Made by a program: the position numbers and the translations under genes. From Pseudomonadota bacterium (GTDB lineage: Bacteria; Pseudomonadota; Gammaproteobacteria; Pseudomonadales; Pseudomonadaceae), in assembly GCA_023388335.1 (NCBI GenBank), contig JAEWGL010000066.1, forward strand, positions 1 through 13,245: a DNA stretch of 13,245 nt, in the 5' to 3' direction. Positions 5,893 through 13,245 of the stretch are shown in pieces (positions within the stretch are counted from its first letter, which is position 1; every line of letters starts with the position of its first letter). The notes under the pieces are model-generated. The model was given only the letters and a program-made list of their open reading frames with translations. It was not told the DNA's origin and made no database searches.

Positions 5893-7635
5893 TCAGAATA
5901 CAAACGGTAAAGGCTGCTCGGCCGCTTGCAGACGCTGCAGCCGATACTCTACACGCAGCCACAGCTGGTCAAAAAAATAAGCCGCCGTCTGGCGTTTGCG
6001 CCGATAGAAAGGCTGATCCACGTGCATCAGTGCCAATCGCGCCGCTCGGGCCCACGCATGGCCCAACAGCAGCATCGCCAATGCCTGTAGAAAATCACCA
6101 GCGGCTCTGTAGGCATATTCCCTGTCATCATGCTGATGAAGCCCACGTACCCAAGACCGCAAGTTGTCGCTGGCGACGCGCAACTGCTGTGCCCAACGAA
6201 TGCCGTCGTCGTCGCTCGCCAGTGCGGCGTCTGCAAGCACGTCGTCCAGCAACGCTTCAAGCGCCTTCCCACGATCGCCCAACACCTTGCGCAGGAGTAG
6301 ATCGTTGGCCTGGATCTCATTGGTACCCTCGTAGATCATGGCCACGCGGCTGTCGCGCAAGGTCTGCTCGATGCCCGATTCGGTGACGTAACCGTAACCG
6401 CCGAATACCTGCAGCGCTTCGCTGGCCAGCTGGAACCCTTGCTCGGTAAAGAACGCTTTCACCATTGGCGTCAGCAACGCGATGCGCGCGTCCAGCGTTT
6501 GCCGGGCCACGCCTTGCGCCTGTTCGGCAAGGTCGATCAGGTGGGCGCACCAGTAGCCGATGGCACGCATCCCTTCGGTCAACGCTCGAGACTGCCATAA
6601 CACCTGGCGCACGGCCGGGTGGCAAGCGACAGGGTCCGCAGCCGCGGCCTGAGCACCTTCGGGACGGATCACAGCGCGCATCTGCATGCGCTCTTGCGCA
6701 TAAGCGAATGCACGCTGGCCCGCGCTTTCCGCATGGGCCAAGCCCTGTAGCCCCACGTAGGTACGAGCGCTGTTCATCATCACGAACAGAGCTGCCAGGC
6801 CGCGATGGGGTTCGCCGATCAGCCAGCCCTGGGCCTGGGTGAAGCTCATACTGCAGGTGGCACTGGCGTGGATGCCCATCTTGTGTTCAATGCCAGTGCA
6901 ATGCACGCCATTGGGCTGGCCTTGCACCGTCAACTTGGGTACCAGAAACAGAGAAACCCCACGACTCCCGGCGGGGGCACCGGGCAGGCGCGCCAACACC
7001 AGGTGGACGATATTGTCGGTCAGGTCGTGCTCGCCCCCAGATATGAACACTTTGGTGCCAGTAAGCCGATAAGTGCCTGTTTCATCCATCACCGCCTGAG
7101 TGCGTAGCAGACCCACATCGCTACCGGCCTGGGGTTCGGTCAGGCACATGGTGGGTAGGCATTCACCGCTGACGATCTTGCCAAGCCATGCCTGGCGAAG
7201 CTCGGGGGAACCGAACTGACGCAGGCATTGGTAAGCGCCGTGGGCGATGCCGCTGTACATGGCCCAGCCATGGTTGCAGGCGTAGATCACTTCATGCAGG
7301 GCAGCGCCGAGCAGCAGCGGCAGGCCCTGGCCGCCGTGTTCCACCGCGCAGGCCAAGCCAGGCCAGCCGCCTTCCACATAGCCCTGATAGGCCTGGCGAA
7401 ACCCCGTTGGCGTGCTCACGTGGCCGTCCTGGAAATGGCAGCCTTCGCGATCGCCGCACATGTTCAAGGGCAGCAGCTGGTTTTCTGCGAAGCGCGCGCC
7501 CTCCTCCAGCAACTGCTGGGCCAGGGCGCTGTCCACATCGGCGAAGCGCTCGGATTCGGCCCAAGCCGCCGGTGCTTGCAGCCATTGATCGATCACAAAC
7601 CGGATGTCTTGCAGCGGAGCGCGATAAGTCGGCAC
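5893..7635 (-). CDS. Acyl-CoA dehydrogenase, last gene of the hydroxycinnamate operon
   Basis: A 580-residue FAD enzyme of the longer acyl-CoA dehydrogenase type with an extra C-terminal domain. Visible motifs are CLTEPQAGSDVG (164-175, FAD/substrate contact), GTKVFISGGEHD (193-204), FGGYGYV (411-417) and MIYEGTNEIQ (433-442) with the probable catalytic base E436. It would oxidise an acyl-CoA to the 2-enoyl-CoA and pass electrons to an electron-transfer flavoprotein encoded elsewhere. The start is GTG with a strong AAGGAG 6 nt upstream, 12 nt after the thiolase stop codon, so it is cotranscribed. The known Fcs/Ech route does not need it. By analogy with the hydrocinnamate dehydrogenase HcaD of Acinetobacter it may turn dihydroferuloyl- or dihydrocoumaroyl-CoA into the unsaturated thioester used by Ech. 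That substrate is my inference. Confidence 0.93.
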   Translation of the reverse strand: MPTYRAPLQDIRFVIDQWLQAPAAWAESERFADVDSALAQQLLEEGARFAENQLLPLNMCGDREGCHFQDGHVSTPTGFRQAYQGYVEGGWPGLACAVEHGGQGLPLLLGAALHEVIYACNHGWAMYSGIAHGAYQCLRQFGSPELRQAWLGKIVSGECLPTMCLTEPQAGSDVGLLRTQAVMDETGTYRLTGTKVFISGGEHDLTDNIVHLVLARLPGAPAGSRGVSLFLVPKLTVQGQPNGVHCTGIEHKMGIHASATCSMSFTQAQGWLIGEPHRGLAALFVMMNSARTYVGLQGLAHAESAGQRAFAYAQERMQMRAVIRPEGAQAAAADPVACHPAVRQVLWQSRALTEGMRAIGYWCAHLIDLAEQAQGVARQTLDARIALLTPMVKAFFTEQGFQLASEALQVFGGYGYVTESGIEQTLRDSRVAMIYEGTNEIQANDLLLRKVLGDRGKALEALLDDVLADAALASDDDGIRWAQQLRVASDNLRSWVRGLHQHDDREYAYRAAGDFLQALAMLLLGHAWARAARLALMHVDQPFYRRKRQTAAYFFDQLWLRVEYRLQRLQAAEQPLPFVF

Positions 7636-7647
7636 GTGAAACTCCTT

Positions 7648-8895
7648 TCAGGCAACAGCCAACGGATTTTCCAACAGCAAGGCCATGCCCTGGCCACCAC
7701 CGACGCAGGCCGACGCCACACCATAACGCTGTCCACTGGCGCGCAGTTGTCGCGCAACGCTGATGACCAGGCGCAGACCGGTAGCGGCCAGTGGGTGGCC
7801 CAAGGCGATAGCACCACCACAGGCATTCAAGCGTTCAGGCGCGATGCCCAGGGATCGCTGGACCGCCACGATCTGCGCGCCCTGGGCCTCGTTGATTTCA
7901 AAGCAGGCGATATCGTCCAGCGAGTGCCCTGCCCGCTCCAGCAGCAAGCGGATGGCCGGCACCGGGCCTAGCCCCATCACATCGGGCGCCACGCCCACCA
8001 CGCTGCTGGCACGCAACCAGGCCAAGGGCTTGCGCCCGGCCAGCCTTTGGGCCGAGCACATCAGCACAGCGGCCGCGCCATCCACTACCGCGCAACTATT
8101 GCCCGCGGTTTGCACTCCTTGCGGGTAAAGCGGTGAAAGCTGCTGCAGGCGCTGCGACGATGTGACACGCGGATGGCTGTCTTCAGTGACGGCTTCAATG
8201 CCGCGCGGCAGACGAATACCGCGCGGCAGCAAGCCGGGCGCTTCGAACACTTCGTTGGAGACGCTGACGCATTCGTCGGTAAACCACCCTCGCGACCGTG
8301 CGGCCATGGCGCGCGAGAAGCTCTGGGCTGCCCATGCGTCTACCGCTGCGCGGGAGATCTGGTATTGCCGAGCGATATTCTCGGCAGTCTGGATCATGCT
8401 GATGCCCACTGCGGGGTCGAACAAGGCCTCCCAGAGGAAGTCCTTGAAGCCGACTTCGCTGCCCAGCCGAAAGCCGCCACGATGGGTGTAGGCAACGATC
8501 GGATTACGTGACATCGACTCGGCCGCCACACACAGCACCGTGCCTGCATCCCCCGCCTGGATCTGCTCACCCGCCTGGCGCAGCAATTCGAAACCGGTCG
8601 CGCAGATCCGTTGCACCATGAGCGCCGGCACCGTCTGGTCGACCCCGCAGTAGAGTCCGATATGCCTGGGCAGCATGTAGGCATCGAAGTCCGCCTGGGC
8701 CATGGATCCAGCCAGCACGCTGTCTACCTCGCTTGTGTCCAGCCTGGCCCGCTGCAACACAGCACGGCCGGCCTTGATGCCCAGATCGGTAGGCGAGATC
8801 AGACCGAACGGGCCATTGAGGTCGACCCACGGCGTACGTATCCCGTCGAGCAACGCGGAAGCCGCAAAAGCGCGAAACTGACCGCGGGCCTTCAT
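7648..8895 (-). CDS. aat: Thiolase (acetyl-CoA acetyltransferase family) of the hydroxycinnamate operon
   Basis: A 415-residue thiolase. The nucleophilic cysteine is in QRICATGFELL (C98), followed by the loop FEINEAQGAQ (332-341), GGAIALGHPLAATGLR (360-375) with catalytic H367, and the second active cysteine in SACVGGGQG (C397). All catalytic elements are therefore present. It would cleave a 3-ketoacyl-CoA with CoA to release acetyl-CoA, or run the reverse. The corresponding gene next to fcs in Pseudomonas is called aat. As I recall, its loss does not stop growth on ferulate in P. putida, since Ech already releases acetyl-CoA, so its true substrate is unsettled. Its ATG overlaps the fcs stop codon (ATGA), showing translational coupling. 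NEAQ replaces the commoner NEAF/NEAA, a minor variation. Confidence 0.9.
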   Translation of the reverse strand: MKARGQFRAFAASALLDGIRTPWVDLNGPFGLISPTDLGIKAGRAVLQRARLDTSEVDSVLAGSMAQADFDAYMLPRHIGLYCGVDQTVPALMVQRICATGFELLRQAGEQIQAGDAGTVLCVAAESMSRNPIVAYTHRGGFRLGSEVGFKDFLWEALFDPAVGISMIQTAENIARQYQISRAAVDAWAAQSFSRAMAARSRGWFTDECVSVSNEVFEAPGLLPRGIRLPRGIEAVTEDSHPRVTSSQRLQQLSPLYPQGVQTAGNSCAVVDGAAAVLMCSAQRLAGRKPLAWLRASSVVGVAPDVMGLGPVPAIRLLLERAGHSLDDIACFEINEAQGAQIVAVQRSLGIAPERLNACGGAIALGHPLAATGLRLVISVARQLRASGQRYGVASACVGGGQGMALLLENPLAVA

Positions 8896-10751
8896 GAGGC
8901 TTCTACACGCAACGGTCCTGGCCCTGCATACAGGTTGTCGATCAGGCCGTGTCGCAGTTGCAGTACCATGCGCTGGTTGAGCGAACCCTTGTCGGTAATC
9001 TCGCCACGGTCGATGGACGGTGCTTCGCTGGCAAAGGCCGCGAACTGGATGTAGCTGGCGTTACCGGTGGCGTCCTGGTTGAGCGTGGCCAGCAAGCTGG
9101 CCAGCCAGTCACGCACCGCGGGCGACGACAGCACCTCGGTGTCGCTTGCCTGCGCCCCAAGCCCGGACAGCTGCCGGCATTCAGCCAGGCGGGGGAAGAT
9201 CAGCAACCCCAGGCATTCGCGGTCAGGGCCCAGCACCACGACATCCAGCACATAGGGGGCGCCCTGCAAGATCACCTTGGTGCGCATCGGCCCGACGCTG
9301 ACGAACACCCCGGAGGATAATTTGAAGTCCTCGGCAATGCGCCCGTCGAACATCAGGCCCAACTGCGGATTGTTGGGGTCGCACAGGCGCACCGCATCAC
9401 CGCTGCGGTAGAACCCTTCTTCATCGAACGCTTCAAGAGTCTGCTGGGAAGAGCGCCAGTACCCCGGCATCACATGGGGCCCGCGAAATCTCGCCTCGAG
9501 CTTACCGTCGACCGGCACCAATTTGACTTCGCAACCGGGGGCCGGCAGACCGATGTAGCCAGCGACCGACAGCGGCCCTGTGGTAAAGGTGCAGGAAGGC
9601 GAAGTCTCGGTCATGCCCAGTCCCGCCATCATGCGTATGCGTTCGCCGCAATGGGCCACGGCCACGGCGTCAAGGCGATCCCAGATGGCCTGGGACAACC
9701 CGGCACCGGCGAAAAAGAACAGCTTCATACGTTGGAAAAAGCGCTCGCACAGGCCGCTATCCTGCTCCAACGCCTTGACCAGTTCCTCCCAGCCCTTGGG
9801 CACGGTCAGGTACGCAGTGGGGGAGATATCCTTGAGGTTGTCCAGCGTCTGGGCAAAGCCTTGCGGTGTCGGCTTGCCATCGTCGATATACAGTGTGCCG
9901 CCGTTGTACAGCACAATACCTACGTTGTGGCTGCCGCCGAAGGTATGGTTCCACGGCAGCCAGTCCACCAGCACCGGCGGCACTTCGGAAAACTCCGGGA
10001 AGGTCTGCAATAGCATCTGCTGGTTGGCACACAGCATGCCTTGGGTGGTGACAACGGCCTTGGGCAGCTTGGTGGAGCCGGAAGTGAACAGGAACTTGGC
10101 CAGGCTTTCCGGGCGCAGCTCGGCGAAGGCCTGGTCGGCCCGGGATTCTGCGACGGTGGCGAGGATATCGACGAATGCCGTGCTTGCCCGCCCCTGCAGT
10201 TCGCCTTGTCCCATTACCAGGGTGACCGATGTCTCGAACACCGCATCAATGGCTCGGCCATATGCAGCATCGGCCGCGAAGACCAGGCCCGGCTGCAAGG
10301 TCTGGACGATATGGCGCAATTTGCCGAAGTCCTGGGACAGCAGCGAATAGGCTGGCGATACTGGGCAGTAGGGAATGCCGGCATACAGCGCGGCCATGGC
10401 CAATTGCACGTGCTCAAGGTCGTTGCCGGACAGGATCACCAGAGGCCGTTCGGGACTGAGATCTTGGTCCAACAGCCAGGTGGCAATGCGGCGTACTCGC
10501 TGCAGCATGTCGGCGTAGCTGATGTGCTGCCACTGTCCGCCCTCGTCCCGGCGCGCGACGAACGTCTGCTCGCCACGCTGCTCCGCCCAGTGCAGCAGGC
10601 GCTCCATCAAGCGCTCCGGGTAGGCGTGCAGGGTTTCCACAGGATTGAGGTACATGATGTCGCCATATTGGCGCACCTGCACCTGAGGTTGCCCGATCTT
10701 GACCGCGCGCAATGGCGCACGCTGGGCAACCGAAAGGGTGTCGCAGTCCAT
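8892..10751 (-). CDS. fcs: Feruloyl-CoA synthetase (hydroxycinnamate-CoA ligase)
   Basis: An AMP-forming acyl-CoA synthetase of 619 residues from the chosen start. It activates ferulate, p-coumarate or caffeate with ATP and CoA in the cytoplasm. The ATP-binding loop FTSGSTKLPK is at 222-231, GMTETSP near 379-385, the YRSGD motif with the ribose-binding Asp at 448-452, and a C-terminal lysine in GEITDKGSLNQR (about K588). I chose ATG 10751 (MDCDTLSVAQ) because AGAGG lies 10 nt before it. The upstream in-frame ATG at 10805 would add 18 residues but has no ribosome site; it follows directly after the AACAACAA motif. Fcs, Vdh and Ech together form the CoA-dependent, non-beta-oxidative route to vanillate. 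The gene follows vdh after 82 nt and overlaps the thiolase gene by 4 nt. Confidence 0.95.
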   Translation of the reverse strand: MDCDTLSVAQRAPLRAVKIGQPQVQVRQYGDIMYLNPVETLHAYPERLMERLLHWAEQRGEQTFVARRDEGGQWQHISYADMLQRVRRIATWLLDQDLSPERPLVILSGNDLEHVQLAMAALYAGIPYCPVSPAYSLLSQDFGKLRHIVQTLQPGLVFAADAAYGRAIDAVFETSVTLVMGQGELQGRASTAFVDILATVAESRADQAFAELRPESLAKFLFTSGSTKLPKAVVTTQGMLCANQQMLLQTFPEFSEVPPVLVDWLPWNHTFGGSHNVGIVLYNGGTLYIDDGKPTPQGFAQTLDNLKDISPTAYLTVPKGWEELVKALEQDSGLCERFFQRMKLFFFAGAGLSQAIWDRLDAVAVAHCGERIRMMAGLGMTETSPSCTFTTGPLSVAGYIGLPAPGCEVKLVPVDGKLEARFRGPHVMPGYWRSSQQTLEAFDEEGFYRSGDAVRLCDPNNPQLGLMFDGRIAEDFKLSSGVFVSVGPMRTKVILQGAPYVLDVVVLGPDRECLGLLIFPRLAECRQLSGLGAQASDTEVLSSPAVRDWLASLLATLNQDATGNASYIQFAAFASEAPSIDRGEITDKGSLNQRMVLQLRHGLIDNLYAGPGPLRVEAS

Positions 10752-10811
10752 AAAAGCGCTACCTCTGCTTGGTACGCCTCCGAGCCACGCGGCCCGAAGG
10801 TGCATTCGCTA

Positions 10812-10819
10812 TTGTTGTT
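10812..10819 (-). promoter_or_regulatory. Putative Crc/Hfq catabolite-activity (CA) motif in the vdh-fcs gap
   Basis: Read on the minus strand this is AACAACAA, an exact match to AAnAAnAA, the motif bound by Hfq with Crc in pseudomonads to block translation of catabolic mRNAs when preferred carbon sources are present. It lies in the vdh-fcs gap, 60 nt before the chosen fcs start and 6 nt before the alternative ATG at 10805. Single 8-mers arise by chance, so the call rests on position and on the known catabolite control of aromatic pathways. Confidence 0.4.
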
Positions 10820-10833
10820 GTGATGGCCGTACT

Positions 10834-12282
10834 TCAGATCGGATAATGCCGCGCGCCATGCTGCACGGTGACCCAACGCAGCTGGGTAAAGGCATCGATG
10901 GCCGCCGTGCTGCCAAAACTGCCGTAGCCACTGGCCTTGACGCCACCGAAGGGCATCTGCGCTTCATCATGCACGGTCGGCCCGTTGATATGGCAGATTC
11001 CCGATTCCAGGCGCTGGGCCAAGGCCAGGGCGCGGTGGGTGTCTCGACTGAAAATAGCCGCGCTCAGGCCGAATTCGGAATCGTTGGCCAACGCCAGCAG
11101 CGCATCGTCGCCGCTGGCCCGCAGCACTACAGCGACCGGTCCGAAGGACTCTTCGCGGTAGAGCTTCATGTCGGCATTGACGTGATCAAGCAACACCGGC
11201 TGCATGACGCTTCCTGCCCGCTCGCCACCCGCCACCAGGTTCGCGCCCTTGGTGACGGCGTCATCCACCAGGCCCTGAATGCGCTCGCCGGCCCCTGCAT
11301 CGATCAATGAACCAAGCGGCGCGTCGGCCTGCGAAGGGTCCGCCGCGCGCAAGCGGCGGACTTTCTCGCCAAGCTTGGCCACGAACGCGTCGGCCACTGT
11401 TTCATCGACGATCAGACGCTCGGTGGACATGCAGATCTGGCCCTGGTTGAAGTAGGCGCCGAAGGCCGCGGCTTCAACTGCTGCATCCAGGTCGGCATCG
11501 GCCAGGACCAGGAACGGCGCCTTGCCGCCCAGCTCGAGCACCGCCGGTTTGAGGTGACGCGCCGCCAGTTGACCGACGATGCGTCCGACGTGGGTAGAAC
11601 CGGTGAAATTCACCCGACGCACCGCCGGATGAGCGATAAGGCGCTCCACCACCGCAGGAGCATCCTGCGGGGCGTTGCTGATCACGTTGACCACACCATC
11701 GCCCAAGCCGGACTCCTGTAGCACCTTGCCGATCAGGCCATGCACCGCCGGGCTGGCTTCGGATGCCTTGAGCACGACGGTGTTGCCGCACGCCAGGGGC
11801 ATGGCAATAGCACGCGTAGCCAGAATCACCGGGGCATTCCAGGGCGCGATGCCCAGCACCACGCCACAGGGCTGGCGCAGGGCCATGGCAAAGCTGCCCG
11901 GCACGTCCGAGGGGATGACGCTGCCTTGGATCTGGGTGGTCATCGACGCCGCTTCGCGCAGGATGTTGGCCGCCAGCATCACATTGAAACCGTACCAGTT
12001 GGCCTTGGCGCCCGTCTCCCCGGCCATGGCCAGGAATTCGTCGCGCCGGGCGTCCAGGGCGTCGGCCGCCTTGAGCAAGCGCCCGCGACGCTCGCTTGGC
12101 CCCAGCGCGGCCCAGGCGGGGAACGCCGCCTGGGCCGCTTCGACGGCGTCGTCGGCGTCGGCCAGCGTCGCCGCGGCGACCACCGACACCACCTCGCCGC
12201 TGACCGGATGGCGGCGCTCGAACGTGCCGCTGTCGCTGGCCGCGCGGGCCTTACCGCCAATTAACAATGGCACCTCGAACAT
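10834..12282 (-). CDS. vdh: Vanillin dehydrogenase (NAD-dependent aromatic aldehyde dehydrogenase)
   Basis: A 482-residue aldehyde dehydrogenase, a length I recall for Pseudomonas vanillin dehydrogenase. The signature residues are all visible: N149 in GIAPWNAPV, K172 in VVLKASEASP, the NAD-binding GSTHVG (228-233), the general base E250 in VLELGGKAPF, and the nucleophile C284 in NQGQICMSTERL. It oxidises vanillin, 4-hydroxybenzaldehyde or protocatechualdehyde made by Ech to the corresponding acids, removing toxic aldehyde. The ATG at 12282 is preceded by AAGAGGG. A second ATG lies 7 nt upstream out of frame and is ignored. It follows ech after 47 nt and precedes fcs, the standard ech-vdh-fcs order. 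Vanillate demethylase genes are not in this window. Confidence 0.94.
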   Translation of the reverse strand: MFEVPLLIGGKARAASDSGTFERRHPVSGEVVSVVAAATLADADDAVEAAQAAFPAWAALGPSERRGRLLKAADALDARRDEFLAMAGETGAKANWYGFNVMLAANILREAASMTTQIQGSVIPSDVPGSFAMALRQPCGVVLGIAPWNAPVILATRAIAMPLACGNTVVLKASEASPAVHGLIGKVLQESGLGDGVVNVISNAPQDAPAVVERLIAHPAVRRVNFTGSTHVGRIVGQLAARHLKPAVLELGGKAPFLVLADADLDAAVEAAAFGAYFNQGQICMSTERLIVDETVADAFVAKLGEKVRRLRAADPSQADAPLGSLIDAGAGERIQGLVDDAVTKGANLVAGGERAGSVMQPVLLDHVNADMKLYREESFGPVAVVLRASGDDALLALANDSEFGLSAAIFSRDTHRALALAQRLESGICHINGPTVHDEAQMPFGGVKASGYGSFGSTAAIDAFTQLRWVTVQHGARHYPI

Positions 12283-12329
12283 CGGGCATCCCTCTTTTCT
12301 GTTTATTCGGGAATGAAGGTCGAGAGCGC

Positions 12330-13160
12330 TCAGCGCTTGTAGGCTTGCAGGCCTGGCTTGATGCTCTTGTCGTCGAGAAACTGCTTCAAGCCCTGCTCGC
12401 GCCCGTGCTCCGGGTCACGCAGCTGCGCCTGGTCAAGCTTGGCGTACAGGTAGTCCTCGTTCTGCTCCCAGGTCAACTCACGGCAACGCTTGAAGCCATT
12501 CTTCGCCGCACGCAGGACAACCGGGTTCTTGTCCAGCAGGTCCTGGGCGAGCAGCACCACTTCATCGCGCAATTGCGCCAGAGGCACGCTTTTATTGACC
12601 AATCCCATCTGCGCGGCTTTTTGCCCCTCGAAGGTCTTGCCGGTCATGATGTAGTACAGCGATTCGCGGTGGCCCACGGTGTCGGCCATGGCCTTGCTGA
12701 CCAGGTTGCCCGGTGGGATGCCCCAGTTGATCTCGGACAGGCCGAAGGTGGCTTCATCAGCGCAGATCGCCAGGTCGCATGCGACCAATGGGCTGAAACC
12801 GCCACCGAAACACCAGCCGTTGACCATGGCGATCGTAGGCTTGCTGTAGAAACGCAGCAGCTTCCATTGCCATTCCGAGGCATCGCGGCGGATGCGTTCT
12901 TGAAGAATTTCCGGTCCAGCGTCCACTTCGCGGAAATACTCCTTGAGGTCCATGCCAGCGGTCCAGGCGCTACCCTCCCCGGTCAATACCAGCACACGAG
13001 CGTCAGCGTCCTGCTCGATAGTTTCCAGCACATCGCGCATCTCGCGGTTGAGCGTAGGGCTCATGGCGTTGCGCTTTTCAGGACGATTGAAGCTGACCCA
13101 GGCAATGCCTTGCTCGACAATGACTTTCACGGTCTGCCAGCGGTTGTCGTATTGGCCCAT
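12330..13160 (-). CDS. ech: Feruloyl-CoA hydratase-lyase (hydroxycinnamoyl-CoA hydratase-lyase, HCHL)
   Basis: A 276-residue crotonase-family enzyme, equal in length to HCHL of P. fluorescens AN103 and, from memory, very close to it in sequence. It hydrates feruloyl-CoA and then splits it by retro-aldol cleavage to vanillin and acetyl-CoA; p-coumaroyl- and caffeoyl-CoA are also substrates of the family. The residues tied to catalysis and substrate phenol binding in HCHL are conserved: S123 in GGGFSPLVACD, E143 in GLSEINWGIPPGN and Y239 in NEDYLYAKLDQ. The oxyanion-hole segments are AWTAGMDLKEYF (65-76) and the glycines near 119-121. The start at ATG 13160 (MGQYDNRW) is chosen because AGAGGTG lies just before it. 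The upstream in-frame ATG at 13199 would fall on the predicted promoter. It is the first gene of a five-gene operon ending at 5893. Confidence 0.97.
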   Translation of the reverse strand: MGQYDNRWQTVKVIVEQGIAWVSFNRPEKRNAMSPTLNREMRDVLETIEQDADARVLVLTGEGSAWTAGMDLKEYFREVDAGPEILQERIRRDASEWQWKLLRFYSKPTIAMVNGWCFGGGFSPLVACDLAICADEATFGLSEINWGIPPGNLVSKAMADTVGHRESLYYIMTGKTFEGQKAAQMGLVNKSVPLAQLRDEVVLLAQDLLDKNPVVLRAAKNGFKRCRELTWEQNEDYLYAKLDQAQLRDPEHGREQGLKQFLDDKSIKPGLQAYKR

Positions 13161-13199
13161 CACACACCTCTTGTACTGATTATCGTCGTGGTTGACCAA

Positions 13200-13235
13200 A
13201 CATTAGCCCGGTCATTTAGTTAAGTCAATTAACTA
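13200..13235 (-). promoter_or_regulatory. Predicted ech promoter with palindromic operator
   Basis: On the minus strand TTGACT (complement of 13223-13228) is a strong -35 and TAATGT (complement of 13200-13205) a weak -10, with a 17-bp spacer, about 40 bp before the ech start codon. The -35 sits inside a perfect 19-bp palindrome, TAGTTAA (13217-13223), five bases, TTAACTA (13229-13235). The same GTTA-N7-TAAC arrangement and the 10-mer ATTAACTATT occur at the MarR promoter. A protein bound here would cover the -35 and repress; release by a hydroxycinnamoyl-CoA would induce the operon. The window ends at 13245, so any divergent gene that shares the site is not visible. Confidence 0.6.
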
Positions 13236-13245
13236 TTAATACAAT

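Noticed and set aside
7228..7971. Plus-strand frame of 247 codons over the dehydrogenase/thiolase junction
   Set aside because: Antisense shadow of two genes with clear family motifs; it has no ribosome site or recognisable domain.
10041..10823. Plus-strand frame of 260 codons over the start of fcs
   Set aside because: Antisense to the N-terminal half of fcs; low-complexity His/Gln/Arg-rich product typical of shadow frames.
12325..12337. AGCGC-tca-GCGCT hairpin over the ech stop codon
   Set aside because: Only 5 bp, GC-rich and expected by chance; vdh must be cotranscribed through it.
12267..13223. Long plus-strand open frame (318 codons) over ech
   Set aside because: It is antisense to ech, whose catalytic residues are all in place. 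The open frame comes from high-GC codon use, and its product resembles no protein I know.
1..13245. CRISPR array, insertion sequence, tRNA or rRNA
   Set aside because: No regularly spaced direct repeats, transposase motifs, terminal inverted repeats with target duplications, or tRNA/rRNA signatures were seen on either strand.

Overview
The window looks like a chromosomal segment of a Pseudomonas, probably of the P. fluorescens/P. putida type. The reasons are a feruloyl-CoA hydratase-lyase that carries the family's catalytic residues at the same positions as the P. fluorescens enzyme (S123, E143, Y239 in 276 aa), the gene order ech-vdh-fcs-thiolase-acyl-CoA dehydrogenase known from pseudomonads, and a partial gene at the left edge that resembles a small Pseudomonas-restricted protein family. 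These assignments come from reading the sequence and from memory of the families; no search was run.

Layout. Positions 1-110 (minus) hold the N-terminus of the small Pseudomonas protein. Positions 111-654 have no convincing gene but are rich in inverted repeats. Positions 655-1215 (plus) encode an isochorismatase-like hydrolase with serine in place of the usual nucleophilic cysteine. Positions 1216-1563 are a scar: a minus-strand reading-frame tail, then the broken C-terminal end of a TRAP large permease (DctM). Positions 1655-5133 (plus) are a compact TAXI-type TRAP transporter operon: periplasmic receptor, fused permease, DUF1850 protein. A possible 57-aa ORF and then a MarR-family regulator follow (5416-5880). 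Positions 13160 down to 5893 (minus) are the hydroxycinnamate operon: ech, vdh, fcs, thiolase, acyl-CoA dehydrogenase. It ends only 12 bp from the MarR stop codon, tail to tail.

How it works together. Fcs activates ferulate, p-coumarate or caffeate to the CoA thioester. Ech hydrates and cleaves it to the aromatic aldehyde (vanillin, 4-hydroxybenzaldehyde or protocatechualdehyde) plus acetyl-CoA. Vdh oxidises the aldehyde to the acid. Demethylation of vanillate and ring cleavage must be encoded elsewhere. The thiolase and acyl-CoA dehydrogenase are not needed for that retro-aldol route; they suggest either a side beta-oxidation route or entry of saturated (dihydro) phenylpropanoids.

The most informative new observation is regulatory. 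The MarR promoter and the ech promoter, nearly 8 kb apart, share the 10-mer ATTAACTATT inside matching GTTA-N7-TAAC half-site pairs. At ech the palindrome encloses the predicted -35 hexamer. This points to the MarR protein as an autoregulated, FerR-like regulator of the operon. Other points are a Crc/Hfq-type AACAACAA motif before fcs, two adjacent inverted repeats ahead of the TAXI receptor gene, and the possibility that the TAXI transporter serves this aromatic pathway.
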